Source: JAICND01 sp040905905 (GTDB lineage: Bacteria > Actinomycetota > Acidimicrobiia > Spongiisociales > ZC4RG35). Taken from it: a DNA stretch of 64,000 nt. The notes under the pieces are model-generated. The model did not search any database. It was not told the DNA's origin and saw only the letters and a program-made list of their open reading frames with translations. Below, piece by piece: positions 8,262 through 16,744 of this stretch; within the stretch, counting starts at the first letter, position 1; each line of letters starts with the position of its first letter. Position numbers and translations under genes: made by a program. The stretch covers positions 62,001 through 126,000 of the forward strand of contig JBBDQN010000050.1 of NCBI GenBank assembly GCA_040905905.1. Direction: 5' to 3'.

Positions 8262-8729
8262 ATGAGTGAGGACCAGAACCAGGGTCTGACTCGACGCGAG
8301 ATGCTACGTCGAGGAGTAGTCACCGGCGGGGCGGCACTGGCGTGGGCCAGTCCGGTTGTGACGACTATCGGTTTGGATCGGGCATTTGCGACAGTGACCA
8401 GCCCTGGCCAGTGCACCCCGGCGATCTCGTATGTTGCCATACATTTCACCTGTGGTACCAGCGGAACCATCTACTACTCGAAGTTCGATGGTTCATGGGA
8501 TGGCGGCGCTGGCCAAGTTGCGGAACAATGTGGTGGCTTCGATACCTCCAACGGTGCCGACGCCGGCCAATTTGGCTTTTCATTCAGCTTCGCCACCGGC
8601 ATTCTCACTGTGCCCGGAAGCTGCACGGTCATCGATATTGCGGTCTTCGGTGGCAACCAATGCGCTGTCTCGTCCGGCGTCAACGTCGGGGGCCCGATGC
8701 CCCACAACGTCGGCTGTCCGTCAGACTGA
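8262..8729 (+). CDS. Tat-exported small protein of unknown function
   Basis: This 155-residue protein starts with a twin-arginine-type signal: LTRREMLRRGVVTGGAALAW and a hydrophobic run ending near AFAT (about residue 45). The mature part of about 110 residues is rich in Gly, Ser and Thr, with about six Cys (for example QCTP, FTCGT, EQCGG, SCTV, NQCAV, GCPSD) that could form disulfides outside the cell. CAGGAG lies just before the ATG. A strong hairpin terminator follows. It resembles the short Cys-rich Tat proteins found next to HprK/PqqD gene sets in some actinobacteria, but this link is from memory and context. No enzyme motif is present. Confidence 0.75.
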   Translation: MSEDQNQGLTRREMLRRGVVTGGAALAWASPVVTTIGLDRAFATVTSPGQCTPAISYVAIHFTCGTSGTIYYSKFDGSWDGGAGQVAEQCGGFDTSNGADAGQFGFSFSFATGILTVPGSCTVIDIAVFGGNQCAVSSGVNVGGPMPHNVGCPSD

Positions 8730-8749
8730 TTCGCTGACGCTCTGATATC

Positions 8750-8783
8750 GGAGGCCCGGCTTGCCGGGCCTCCGTTCTTGTTT
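8750..8783 (+). terminator. Rho-independent terminator
   Basis: GGAGGCCCGG (8750-8759) pairs perfectly with CCGGGCCTCC (8764-8773) around the tetraloop CTTG and is followed by GTTCTTGTTT. It ends the Tat-protein transcript, just before the convergent stop of the GNAT gene. Confidence 0.85.
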
Positions 8784-8785
8784 GA

Positions 8786-9739
8786 TCAAAGCAACTCGAG
8801 GTCGCTCAAGGCGAGGTCCCAATTAGCCATTTCGAACACATCGATCGGGAGGTCGCGAAGTGGATTGGCGACCAAAATCAGCGATCGACGTCCCGGTACC
8901 GGGATCATCCCGCCCATGAGGGCGGCCCGCCGTTCCGGGGACCCATGAGAAAACCAACCAGCCACGTACGCAGCTCTCGACCGATGGGCGATCTCCGAGA
9001 TCACTGCTCTGTTGGCGCGGCCGAGTACGTCCGAGACCACAACCTCTTTCCGACCCTGACGAACATTGGGCCGGACCAATGCGGTGGCGGCCCCGTGTGC
9101 GATGGCCCGATAGTGCACAGACGGGTGGAGGTTGAATCGCCACGAGAGGTACTCCTGGGACCGGGGCGTTCTCAGACCCGGCGATAGACGTTGCGCGAAT
9201 TCTTTCGGCTCGAAGGTTGGTGGGACGGGATCGAAGAAGTCTTGGGGATCGGGAATCGAGCCGACGGGGACCCCACGCCCCCGTCTTAGAAGTGGTCTGA
9301 CCATTACCCCGATCGCTCCAACCTGGCGCCACCCCATGGTCAGGTAGCCAGCGCCTGATCGGTCGTTGGGCGTGTTGAAAATCAGGTCGAATCCATCGTT
9401 GCGGGCCTGCTCGACCGCTTCGATAGTCAGTTTCCGAAATATTCCCCGTCTTTCGAACTGGGGATGTGTCGCCGTGTCGACCGCTCGGAGACAACGCAGT
9501 CGGGTTTCGTCGGGAAGTTCGAGATCCCATCGCATGAGGGCCCGGACACCGGCGAGCCTCCCCTCGACCTCGGCGACCAGGACGAGGGAGGGCCCAAAGG
9601 GGTTTTGTTCATGTTTCCAAGCCCAGAGCGCAGGCGTGCGCTGCAAGATCGGTGACTCGCCCAACGCAGCCTTTAGGACCTCTAGCACACCGTCCAAATC
9701 GCCGGCGCGGTACGGCCGTATCGTCGGAACCGTCTCCAT
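8786..9739 (-). CDS. GNAT-family N-acetyltransferase
   Basis: This 317-residue protein has an N-terminal GNAT fold: TIRPYRAGDLDGVLEVLK, then a strand-helix region LRAVDTATHPQFERRGIFRKL at about residues 84-105 in which the acetyl-CoA loop (R/QxxG) is ERRG. A C-terminal half of about 150 residues looks like a second GNAT-like or lipid/sugar-binding domain. Such two-domain GNAT proteins are common in exopolysaccharide clusters, where they may acetylate amino sugars. It is the last gene of the operon that starts at the LuxR gene and directly abuts the HprK-like kinase gene. Confidence 0.8.
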   Translation of the reverse strand: METVPTIRPYRAGDLDGVLEVLKAALGESPILQRTPALWAWKHEQNPFGPSLVLVAEVEGRLAGVRALMRWDLELPDETRLRCLRAVDTATHPQFERRGIFRKLTIEAVEQARNDGFDLIFNTPNDRSGAGYLTMGWRQVGAIGVMVRPLLRRGRGVPVGSIPDPQDFFDPVPPTFEPKEFAQRLSPGLRTPRSQEYLSWRFNLHPSVHYRAIAHGAATALVRPNVRQGRKEVVVSDVLGRANRAVISEIAHRSRAAYVAGWFSHGSPERRAALMGGMIPVPGRRSLILVANPLRDLPIDVFEMANWDLALSDLELL

Positions 9740-10513
9740 TCAGGACAGTGTCTCGAGGATGTGTTTAGCGGTCTCGATAGGGTTTCCCACCTCGACGTGC
9801 CAGGCCCTCATGACCCGCGCCAATCGAGTGCTCAATGCGAATGCTCGGGCACCGTCGCGGTAGTGATTGAACGACAATTGCAGGAGAGTCGCCACAACTG
9901 CGGACGGCGGCAAGGGCGTCAAGGAGGGGGGACCGTCTGTGAAGACAGGGATTAGGAGATCTGTCGGAACTCGACCCTCCTCGAGGTAGCCAGCACCGAG
10001 CTCGCTGGCTGCAAAGGGGGCTTCGTCACTGAAGGACTCGTCGGCAGTGAGTCCGAGCATTTTCCAACTCCATGGGTCGAGGCTGATCGGCTTGGGGTAG
10101 TTGACGACGAGGGCGTCGTCGTCGAGACATAGGGCCTCGTCCGAGCCATATCGAAGTCCCTGTTGAAGCAGAGCGGCCGCCAGGGTCGACTTTCCTCCAC
10201 CGGAATCGGCTGCCACAACGATCACCCGATCGTCGTCTCCCACGACGGCGGCATGAACAGCAAATCGAGTTGTGGCTTCGACAGCCGCCCGGTTCATCTC
10301 GGCCAACAACCTCATGATCACAACCCCGCTCTCGGACTGGGACGTGATGTACTTGCAATCGCGGTACAGCGTGAGTTTGTCGTCCCTGGTTGCCAGGGAG
10401 TAAGTCTTGGAGGGGCGTGCGCGTAGAGGTCGTTCGAACACGCCCAGCAGACGATGAACCCGTTTGAAGACTTCGGCCGACTCGGCTCTAAATCCGAACT
10501 CGTTACCGATCAA
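9740..10513 (-). CDS. HprK-related (HPr-rel) kinase
   Basis: This protein has the HPr kinase C-terminal P-loop fold without the usual N-terminal domain: FAVHAAVV with His87, ADSGGGKST at residues 102-110 (Walker A, Lys108), and YGSDEALCLDDD at about 122-133 in place of the DD motif. The group is distinct from true carbon-catabolite HprK and usually sits with PqqD-like proteins and PF14907-type nucleotidyltransferases; a related kinase phosphorylates lasso peptides. Both partner types are adjacent here. The only standard in-frame start is TTG (10513-10511), with no good ribosome site. The frame is open upstream to 10565, so a CTG start at 10543 is possible. Confidence 0.75.
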   Translation of the reverse strand: MIGNEFGFRAESAEVFKRVHRLLGVFERPLRARPSKTYSLATRDDKLTLYRDCKYITSQSESGVVIMRLLAEMNRAAVEATTRFAVHAAVVGDDDRVIVVAADSGGGKSTLAAALLQQGLRYGSDEALCLDDDALVVNYPKPISLDPWSWKMLGLTADESFSDEAPFAASELGAGYLEEGRVPTDLLIPVFTDGPPSLTPLPPSAVVATLLQLSFNHYRDGARAFALSTRLARVMRAWHVEVGNPIETAKHILETLS

Positions 10514-10584
10514 GCTATAGGTTCTTTGATCGACCCAGACCAGGTCGGAAAGATCCTCCCTTCACCCAGGCTTGCGAACAGCCT

Positions 10585-10860
10585 TCACGCCTCACCTCCT
10601 TCCAGCAGACCTTCCGAGGAGAGACGATCGACCGCAAGTCGGACATCCTCGCGAATGGAGCTGGGATCGACCTGATAAGCCTGGGCAAGAAGATCAATCA
10701 ACTCCTCGACGGTGTATTCGCCATCGGCGAGGCGCCACACGTCGCTGGCGGTGGTGTTGAGCACCATTACCCGTTCGGTTGTTGGGTCGTACAAACTGAT
10801 CTCGTCACCTATCTCGGTTTCGATGACATGGGGACGAGGTGGTCCGACGCGGTTAGTCAT
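10585..10860 (-). CDS. PqqD-family protein 1
   Basis: This is a PqqD/RRE-like winged-helix protein of about 91 residues. It shows the typical pattern EISLYDPTTERVMVLNTTASDVWRL, then a helical part (YTVEELIDLLAQAYQV) and REDVRLAVDRLSSEGLL. Such domains bind leader peptides in RiPP pathways or act as chaperones with HprK-like kinases. The ATG at 10860, preceded by GAAGAGAG, is preferred over the upstream TTG at 10926. It lies between the second PqqD gene and the kinase gene in the same operon. Confidence 0.85.
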   Translation of the reverse strand: MTNRVGPPRPHVIETEIGDEISLYDPTTERVMVLNTTASDVWRLADGEYTVEELIDLLAQAYQVDPSSIREDVRLAVDRLSSEGLLEGGEA

Positions 10861-10932
10861 GAGTCTCTCTTCGTGGTTTGTTGATGTTGAGGGTAGGTTG
10901 GGCAGGTGCCTGCGAGAGAGCGACAATCCTCG

Positions 10933-11256
10933 TTAAAGGGCGGGAAGGGGATCGGTAGAGCCATTCGACGCGGTTGCCAACTCCGTGGCCAGACCGACCC
11001 TGTAGAACTCCGCAACTGTCCGTGCCACCTCGCTCAGGGTCTCTGCTGTGGTTGCTCCGGTGAGCACACCAATCGCGTCGGCCATCTCCACCAGAGTCGT
11101 TTTGCCGTCGCAGAGATTCCAGATGGCAAAAGCACTTGCATTGAGTTCGAACTTGATGGAATCCTTCGCCTTTTGGAGGACGGCCCCGGTTGGGCTGGCT
11201 TCGGCGGTGGCGTCGTCACTTCGGCGTGGAGTTGATTGGTGATTGAGCGGATTCAC
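10933..11256 (-). CDS. PqqD-family protein 2
   Basis: This 107-residue protein is a second, divergent PqqD-like winged helix: KFELNASAFAIWNLCDGKTTLVEM followed by LSEVARTVAEFYRVGL. A 25-residue N-terminal tail rich in Ser, Thr and Arg precedes it. It starts with GTG overlapping the TGA of the LuxR gene by four bases (GTGA), so it is translationally coupled. Two non-identical PqqD proteins in one operon suggest either two client peptides or a two-part recognition module. Confidence 0.75.
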   Translation of the reverse strand: MNPLNHQSTPRRSDDATAEASPTGAVLQKAKDSIKFELNASAFAIWNLCDGKTTLVEMADAIGVLTGATTAETLSEVARTVAEFYRVGLATELATASNGSTDPLPAL

Positions 11257-11900
11257 CAGTTCACTTCCGTATCAAGACCGCAGCGGGCAGCGAACCCAAC
11301 CAACTCTGCCTGAGAGTGAATGTCGAGCTTGGCCATGACCTTCTGAATGTGGGTGCGGGCAGTGGCGGGGCTGATTATCAACTCTCTCGCCATCTGGCTT
11401 CGGGAAAAGCCTCGGGCCGCGAGATTAAACACTTGCCTTTCCCGTCGAGTGAGGACTTCAAGAAGGGAGCGTTGCGAGCGTTCCTGACGCCGCCGATCCA
11501 CCACGGCCCGCAGCAGCGGCCCGAGGAGAAGTGGGCTGACCACGGCGGTGCCAGCTGCTACCGAGCGGGCGGCCTCCACCAACTCAGATTCGGGCGCCGT
11601 GATGTCCACATAACCCTGTGCTCCAGCTTCGAAGGCGGCCAGCATTGCCTCCGACTCGACGGGACCCACGCCCAGGACCGGCAAATGGACCGGGAGGGAG
11701 TCGATGGGTGTGCCAGCCGCAACCCACACCACCAGGTCGACGGGTCTGGAGCCGTTTAGCCCAGCGACCTTGGCGGCGGTATCTATCACCTCTGCCGATC
11801 CGGTTGTCGCCATTGCAGCAGCCAAACGAGCCGCAACGGGCGGATCGTCCGCAAGGACAACACATCGAAGAAGATCGCCTGATCTTCCGCTCAACCCCAC
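11253..11900 (-). CDS. LuxR/NarL-type regulator with atypical receiver domain
   Basis: The C-terminal 65 residues are a clear LuxR helix-turn-helix (LTRRERQVFNLAARGFSRSQMARELIISPATARTHI...). The N-terminal 120 residues have the fold of a response-regulator receiver and keep the acidic pair Asp18-Asp19. The phosphoacceptor region reads VDLVVWVAAG, so the expected Asp is Trp or Val, and the conserved Lys after GAQGYV is missing. It is therefore probably phosphorylation-independent. It heads the PqqD/HprK operon and is divergent from the nucleotidyltransferase fusion gene, so it may control both. Confidence 0.85.
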   Translation of the reverse strand: MGLSGRSGDLLRCVVLADDPPVAARLAAAMATTGSAEVIDTAAKVAGLNGSRPVDLVVWVAAGTPIDSLPVHLPVLGVGPVESEAMLAAFEAGAQGYVDITAPESELVEAARSVAAGTAVVSPLLLGPLLRAVVDRRRQERSQRSLLEVLTRRERQVFNLAARGFSRSQMARELIISPATARTHIQKVMAKLDIHSQAELVGFAARCGLDTEVNW

Positions 11901-11940
11901 CCCGATATCCTAAATCAATTGCGGCGAAGGTAAATGAGTT

Positions 11941-14070
11941 ATGAGTGGGTCTGCGAAAACACTTGAAGACTGGCTGATTGCTGTGGCTGCGGGCGGAGCG
12001 CAGCCCCGCCCAGGTGATTCCCGCACCCTGCTGGAATTGGCTCATCGCCATGGTCTCATAGGCATCCTTTCCGATCCAACCTCTCTTAATTACTGGGAGC
12101 AGACGGCTCCCGTTTACACGCGGCTCGCCGCCAGACACCAGGTGATGCTGAGGCATTTGCGACACCTAGCCGACGCATTTCACGACGCCGGGGTCCCAGC
12201 CGCCGTGTTGAAGGGGCCCTGGTTGAGGGAGCGGGCTTACGCAAACAGCCGCCACAGGACATTCTCGGATCTGGACATCCTGGTGCCTAGGAGCTCGCTC
12301 GCCACTGCGCTCGAGGTGCTGAGGGACTATCCCCACGTGCGCACGATTCCCCGGCAGAAACCCGAGGCCGACAAGCGTGAGATCCCCATTCACGACCCTT
12401 CGGGAGTCACATTTGCGGTGGACCTGCATTGGGATCTCTTCTCGTATCGCCAGCTGCTTGGGCGGGCAAGTGGAGCCACTGAGGAAGCGTGGGACGGAGC
12501 CCAATTTGAACCCGCATCCCCTCTCGGACCACTCTGGGAACTTCCGCCTGCACCCATCTGGGTCTTTCTCGCCACTCACGCCACCCTCGATCACCGGTTT
12601 CGTTTGATCCTCTTCCGGGACCTGATCGAGCTGATCAACCGTTCTCCTGATTGGGGGGCAATTGTCGACTTCGCGAGCAGGCATGGTCTTCGCTCGACCA
12701 CCTACCTTGCTCTCTGGTTTGGGAAGAAATGGGTCGGCGCAGCAGTGCCTGATGATGTGCTCTCCGACCTTCGGCCCGCCAGCGCAGCGATGTCCGCTAC
12801 GGAGATGCTGGCGCGGAAAATCCATCCGGCGACGTTCGACGGCCACCGCGCTCACCCCCTCAACCTGGCGATGGTCTTGCTCCATGATGATCGCAAAGAC
12901 CGCCTGAAGCTGGCAGCGCGGGCCCCCATGGCAGTGCCTGGATGGCGTCGCAAGATCAAGTCCCGGCCCATGCCGGTCGCATCGCCAGCGGCGATGATCG
13001 TCGTCTCTAGCACCAGGCGACGGGGCGCCGAGGTGTTTGGAGAGCAACTGGTGACCGGCCTTGTCAGGGCAGGATGGCAAAGCGAACTGGTTGCTCTGAC
13101 ACGGACCCCCGACGGGCCGGAGGTGATGGCGATCCCTCTTGCCGAGTCGGGCGAGCGAGCTGCTCGCTTGGACCCGACCATCGTTTGGCGGTTGCGACGG
13201 CTGATTCTCGATACCCGTCCAGAGGTGGTGCTTGCCAACGGTTCAGCCACGTTGAAGTACACCGCATTGGCATTGCTCGGGCTGAGGCGCCGCCCGTCAT
13301 TCGTCTATGCGTCCGTTGGCGAGCCTCGCTACTGGGCGCGGGGAGCGCTTCGTCGTTTGGTTCAACGGTTGCTGCTGTCAAGGACCGATCTGGTTCTGGC
13401 AGTGTCCAACACAACCGCGCGTCAACTGATCGACGGCTTAAAACAGCCGGCCAATCGGGTGAAGGTGGCGGAAACCGGCGTGTCCCCCGAACTCCTCACG
13501 ATCGAGCATGCGGACAGCGGTGGACAATTCCGGGTGTTGGTGCTCGGGAGCCTGAGCCACGAGAAAGATCCACAGGCTGCAGTCGAAGTTTTCACATGCT
13601 GGTCGGAAAATGGTCGGGGACAACTCCGGTATGTCGGCGCGGGTCCCTTGCTTGAGAAGGTGACGGCGGCCAGTCGGGAGGCTGGGCTCGGAAGTTCGGT
13701 CGAATTCCTCGGAGCCGTTTCCGACGTCTCCGATTCGCTCGCATGGGCAAATGTCCTATTACTGACGTCAAGAACTGAGGGCCTGCCGGGCGCGGTCCTC
13801 GAGGCTGGGGCGGCGGGCGTTCCCGCGGTGGGTTTCGATGTGGGTGGTGTAGCTGAAGCCATCATCGACGGAGAGACCGGGTTCGTTATACCGGCCGGTG
13901 ACATAGCCTCAGCGGCGGCAGCCCTGCAACGGCTGTCCGAAGACCCTGAGTTGGGGCTGAGATTAGGAAGAGCTGCTCGTGAGCACGTGCGCCACGGGTT
14001 TCTTCTCCCAACCGCCATCGACCGCTATCGCCAGGCGCTGGAATCGGTCCGGGGCAGAAGGTCGAAGTAG
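11941..14070 (+). CDS. Nucleotidyltransferase (PF14907-like) fused to GT4 glycosyltransferase
   Basis: This is a 709-residue two-part protein. Residues 1-340 look like the NTP_transf_5 family: AAVLKGPWLRERAY (Lys91-Gly92), FSDLDILV with the metal Asp110/Asp112, and VDLHWDL with a third Asp161. Residues 350-709 are a GT4-type glycosyltransferase with AVSNTTARQL, VLVLGSLSHEKDP, LTSRTEGLPGAVLEAGAAGVP and DGETGFVIPAGD. Family members with the first domain usually stand alone next to HprK-like kinases and PqqD proteins, which here lie divergently 40 bases away. The fusion physically ties that cassette to glycan synthesis. A 1-base overlap (TAGTG) couples it to the next gene. Confidence 0.82.
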   Translation: MSGSAKTLEDWLIAVAAGGAQPRPGDSRTLLELAHRHGLIGILSDPTSLNYWEQTAPVYTRLAARHQVMLRHLRHLADAFHDAGVPAAVLKGPWLRERAYANSRHRTFSDLDILVPRSSLATALEVLRDYPHVRTIPRQKPEADKREIPIHDPSGVTFAVDLHWDLFSYRQLLGRASGATEEAWDGAQFEPASPLGPLWELPPAPIWVFLATHATLDHRFRLILFRDLIELINRSPDWGAIVDFASRHGLRSTTYLALWFGKKWVGAAVPDDVLSDLRPASAAMSATEMLARKIHPATFDGHRAHPLNLAMVLLHDDRKDRLKLAARAPMAVPGWRRKIKSRPMPVASPAAMIVVSSTRRRGAEVFGEQLVTGLVRAGWQSELVALTRTPDGPEVMAIPLAESGERAARLDPTIVWRLRRLILDTRPEVVLANGSATLKYTALALLGLRRRPSFVYASVGEPRYWARGALRRLVQRLLLSRTDLVLAVSNTTARQLIDGLKQPANRVKVAETGVSPELLTIEHADSGGQFRVLVLGSLSHEKDPQAAVEVFTCWSENGRGQLRYVGAGPLLEKVTAASREAGLGSSVEFLGAVSDVSDSLAWANVLLLTSRTEGLPGAVLEAGAAGVPAVGFDVGGVAEAIIDGETGFVIPAGDIASAAAALQRLSEDPELGLRLGRAAREHVRHGFLLPTAIDRYRQALESVRGRRSK

Positions 14071-15812
14071 TGAAGATCGCGCATCTGACGACCGTCGACC
14101 TCAGCCTTCGCTACCTGGTCTTCCCGCAGCTGCTCGCCATTCGCGACATAGGAGCTGAAGCGATCGGGATCAGCGCCCCGGGCCCCGACGTTGCGGCACT
14201 CGAGGAAGCAGGGATTCGGCACCTTGCCCTGACTAGCTCGACCAGAGGGATGTCTCTTCTGGCCGACCTCAAATCCGCGCTGCAGCTATGGCGAATCCTT
14301 CGCCAGGAACGCATTGAGATCCTGCACACCCACAATCCCAAGCCCGGTGTCTACGGAAGGATCGTGGGCCGGTTGGCCGGGGTTCCTGTGATCGTGAATA
14401 CGATCCACGGCCTGTACGCCACTGAGTCCGACACCCTTGCCAAAAGGGCGGTGGTCTATGGCTTGGAAGGAGCCGCCGCGCTCTTTTCGGACGAGGAGCT
14501 AGCCCAGAATCCTGAAGACATCGACCTGCTCCGGCGTCTTCGCTTCTATCCGCATCACAAGCTACGGCTGCTCGGCAATGGGGTCGATCTGGCGCGGTTC
14601 GACCCGGCCAGGGCTCGGGAGGCACGGTCGGCGGTTCGGGCGGAGTTGGGAGCGGGCCCAGACGATGTGGTGGTCGGCATGGTTGGCCGCCTCGTAGAAG
14701 AAAAGGGTTATCGAGAGTTCTTCGACGCGGCGCGTCTGCTCCGGAACTCCGGCACTGTTTTTGTGGCCGCGGGTCCAGATGACCCCTCCAAGACAGACGG
14801 TCTCGACCGGTCTGTGGTTGAAGGGGCTCGGGCAGACGGGGTTCAGTTCCTAGGCATGAGAACCGACGTCGAGAGGCTCTATGGCGGCTTCGACCTTTTC
14901 GTCCTGCCGAGTTATAGAGAAGGGTTTCCTCGGGCGGCGATGGAGGCGGCGGCGAGCGGCCTGCCGATTGTGGCTACCAATATTCGTGGTTGCCGTCAGG
15001 TAGTCGATGATGGCCGCACCGGCATCTTGATACCTGTTGCCGACAGTAAGGCACTGGCTTCTGCCGTCAAAACCTTGGCCACTGATCCTTCCCTTCGACA
15101 CAAAATGGGGGAAGCTGCCTACCTGAAAGCCAGGTCTGAATTCGACGAACGCCTCATCGTCAGTGCTGTCCTCGATTCATACCGGCGTCAAGCGCAACGT
15201 AAGGGTCTTGCCTGGCCCCCATCGACCCAGGAAGTGATCAGACCGGCCAATGACAGCGATCGGCGGATTGTGGCCGACCTGCACATAAGCGGAATCACCA
15301 CGGGGTTTCTGTCCGCCCTGGGGCCCAGTTTCCTATCGGTCCTCTACCGGGCACTGATCAATGATCCCGACAGTGCGGTGTTCGTGGCCGACAAAGGTGG
15401 GATTGTCCTTGGCTTCGTAGCCGGCACCTCCGATACGGGTGCCTTCTATCGCCGATTCGGTAGGCGATATGCCATCCCGGCCGGTGTGAGAATTCTTCCC
15501 CGTTTGCGGCCGGGAATGATTCGGCGGGTTAAAGAAACCCGTAGTTATGGAGTCGGCCGCCACGACGATGTCGCTGCGGAACTGCTTTCTATGGCGGTCT
15601 CTCCCAGCGCCCGTGGTCGTGGACTCGCCAATCGGCTCGGAGCCGAGCTTCTGAACTGGGCCGGGACTCGGGGATTCGGGGCGATGAAGGTCGTAGTGGG
15701 AGCCAGTAACGAACCGGCGATCCGCGTGTACCGCAAGCTGGGCTTTGGCAACGATGACACGGTCGAGGTGCATCGCGGTGAGCCATCGCTGGAGCTGGTG
15801 TGGAGGCCCTGA
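14070..15812 (+). CDS. GT4 glycosyltransferase fused to GNAT acetyltransferase
   Basis: Residues 1-375 form a GT-B family 4 glycosyltransferase: ILHTHNPKPGVYGRIVGRLAGVP, GVDLARFDP, VGMVGRLVEEKGYREFFDA and LPSYREGFPRAAMEAAASGLP, like enzymes that add the second sugar to undecaprenyl-linked sugars (Bac/Pgl-type). From about residue 387 to 580 a GNAT domain follows (IRPANDSDRRIVADLH, SPSARGRGLANRLGAELL, VYRKLGF). The protein may both transfer and N-acetylate an amino sugar. It starts with a GTG overlapping the previous stop, and its end overlaps the next gene by 13 bases, so three genes are coupled. Confidence 0.88.
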   Translation: MKIAHLTTVDLSLRYLVFPQLLAIRDIGAEAIGISAPGPDVAALEEAGIRHLALTSSTRGMSLLADLKSALQLWRILRQERIEILHTHNPKPGVYGRIVGRLAGVPVIVNTIHGLYATESDTLAKRAVVYGLEGAAALFSDEELAQNPEDIDLLRRLRFYPHHKLRLLGNGVDLARFDPARAREARSAVRAELGAGPDDVVVGMVGRLVEEKGYREFFDAARLLRNSGTVFVAAGPDDPSKTDGLDRSVVEGARADGVQFLGMRTDVERLYGGFDLFVLPSYREGFPRAAMEAAASGLPIVATNIRGCRQVVDDGRTGILIPVADSKALASAVKTLATDPSLRHKMGEAAYLKARSEFDERLIVSAVLDSYRRQAQRKGLAWPPSTQEVIRPANDSDRRIVADLHISGITTGFLSALGPSFLSVLYRALINDPDSAVFVADKGGIVLGFVAGTSDTGAFYRRFGRRYAIPAGVRILPRLRPGMIRRVKETRSYGVGRHDDVAAELLSMAVSPSARGRGLANRLGAELLNWAGTRGFGAMKVVVGASNEPAIRVYRKLGFGNDDTVEVHRGEPSLELVWRP

Positions 15813-16744
15813 GTGCGGGGCTGGCGTCCTTGGTTGTCCTTGGTTGGTGCGCGGTCGCGGTGCGGTTTGGTCCCCGATGGGGTTTTGTTGACGCTCCCGA
15901 CGGAAGCCTGAAAACTCACCAAGCAGCGGCCGTGCCATTGGGCGGGGTAGGGCTCTTTGTGGGGCTCCATGCCGGACTGATCGTCGGCGGGCAATTCGAT
16001 CCGCTGCTCGCGACCGGGTCGTTGTTGATGCTCCTGATTGGCCTTGTCGATGACCGGAGGGGCCTCTCCCCCCTCCTTCGGTTGAGCGCTGCCGCTGTGG
16101 CAGGCGCGGTGCTGGCGATCGGGGGGCGGAACTGGTTGTGGGGTCTCGGATTGATTGTCCTCGTCGTTGTCTGCGTAAATGCCGTCAATCTGATCGACGG
16201 TCTCGATGCTCTGGCTGGCTCGACCACCGCCGTCAGTTTCCTTGGGTTGGCCTGGTTAGCTTTGCATCGAGAACTCTCTGTTTGGCTACTGCCCCTCATG
16301 GCAGCGTCGGCCCTGGCAGGGTTCCTCATGTGGAATCGCCCTCCCGCCCGGGTCTTCTTGGGTGACAACGGCGCCTACCTAACCGGCGCCGTGCTGGCGT
16401 ATACGACTCTGACGGTTGCTCGTGACCACTGGGAGGCGTTGGTCGGTGTGGCTCTGGTGGGAGCGCCGTTGTTCGATCTGGCAGTCACCGTTCTGCGTCG
16501 TTTTCGAGCTGGCATGGCCCTGTTTGCCGGCGACCGGGACCATGTCTACGACCGTATTCATCAACTAGCCGGATGGTCAGTAGGCCGGGTCACCGCAGTC
16601 TTTGCTGTGGCTCAGGCCATCTGGGTGAGCTTGATAGTCGTAACGGAGATTCTGGCCGAACCTCGGACGGCAGCAGCCGCGGCGGCTGGGCTAGGACTGC
16701 TGATGGTGATATGGACTGTTGCTCACCGCACTACTCCGGGTTGA
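15800..16744 (+). CDS. WecA/MraY-family polyprenyl-phosphate sugar-1-phosphate transferase
   Basis: This 314-residue multi-pass membrane protein has the family motifs DAPDGSLKTHQAAAVPLGG near the start, LVDDRRGLSP (residues 82-91, the Mg-binding Asp pair), NAVNLIDGLDALAG, FLGDNGAYLTGA and DRDHVYDRIHQL. It should start glycan assembly by moving a sugar-1-phosphate, for example HexNAc-1-P, onto undecaprenyl phosphate at the cytoplasmic face. It follows the GT4-GNAT gene with overlap, consistent with priming and second-sugar steps encoded together. It converges on the next gene with a 14-base overlap of 3' ends. Confidence 0.9.
   Translation: MEALSAGLASLVVLGWCAVAVRFGPRWGFVDAPDGSLKTHQAAAVPLGGVGLFVGLHAGLIVGGQFDPLLATGSLLMLLIGLVDDRRGLSPLLRLSAAAVAGAVLAIGGRNWLWGLGLIVLVVVCVNAVNLIDGLDALAGSTTAVSFLGLAWLALHRELSVWLLPLMAASALAGFLMWNRPPARVFLGDNGAYLTGAVLAYTTLTVARDHWEALVGVALVGAPLFDLAVTVLRRFRAGMALFAGDRDHVYDRIHQLAGWSVGRVTAVFAVAQAIWVSLIVVTEILAEPRTAAAAAAGLGLLMVIWTVAHRTTPG

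Noticed and set aside
10515..10697. 60-codon minus-strand frame between the kinase and PqqD genes
   Set aside because: It overlaps the PqqD gene in another frame and has no ribosome site or family pattern.
9740..11256. Lasso-peptide gene cluster
   Set aside because: PqqD-like proteins and an HprK-like kinase are present, but no B2 protease, asparagine-synthetase-like cyclase or precursor ORF was found.
11584..13080. Long minus-strand frames (193 and 304 codons) opposite the nucleotidyltransferase-GT gene
   Set aside because: They mirror codon use of the real plus-strand gene in high-G+C DNA, have odd composition and no domain pattern.
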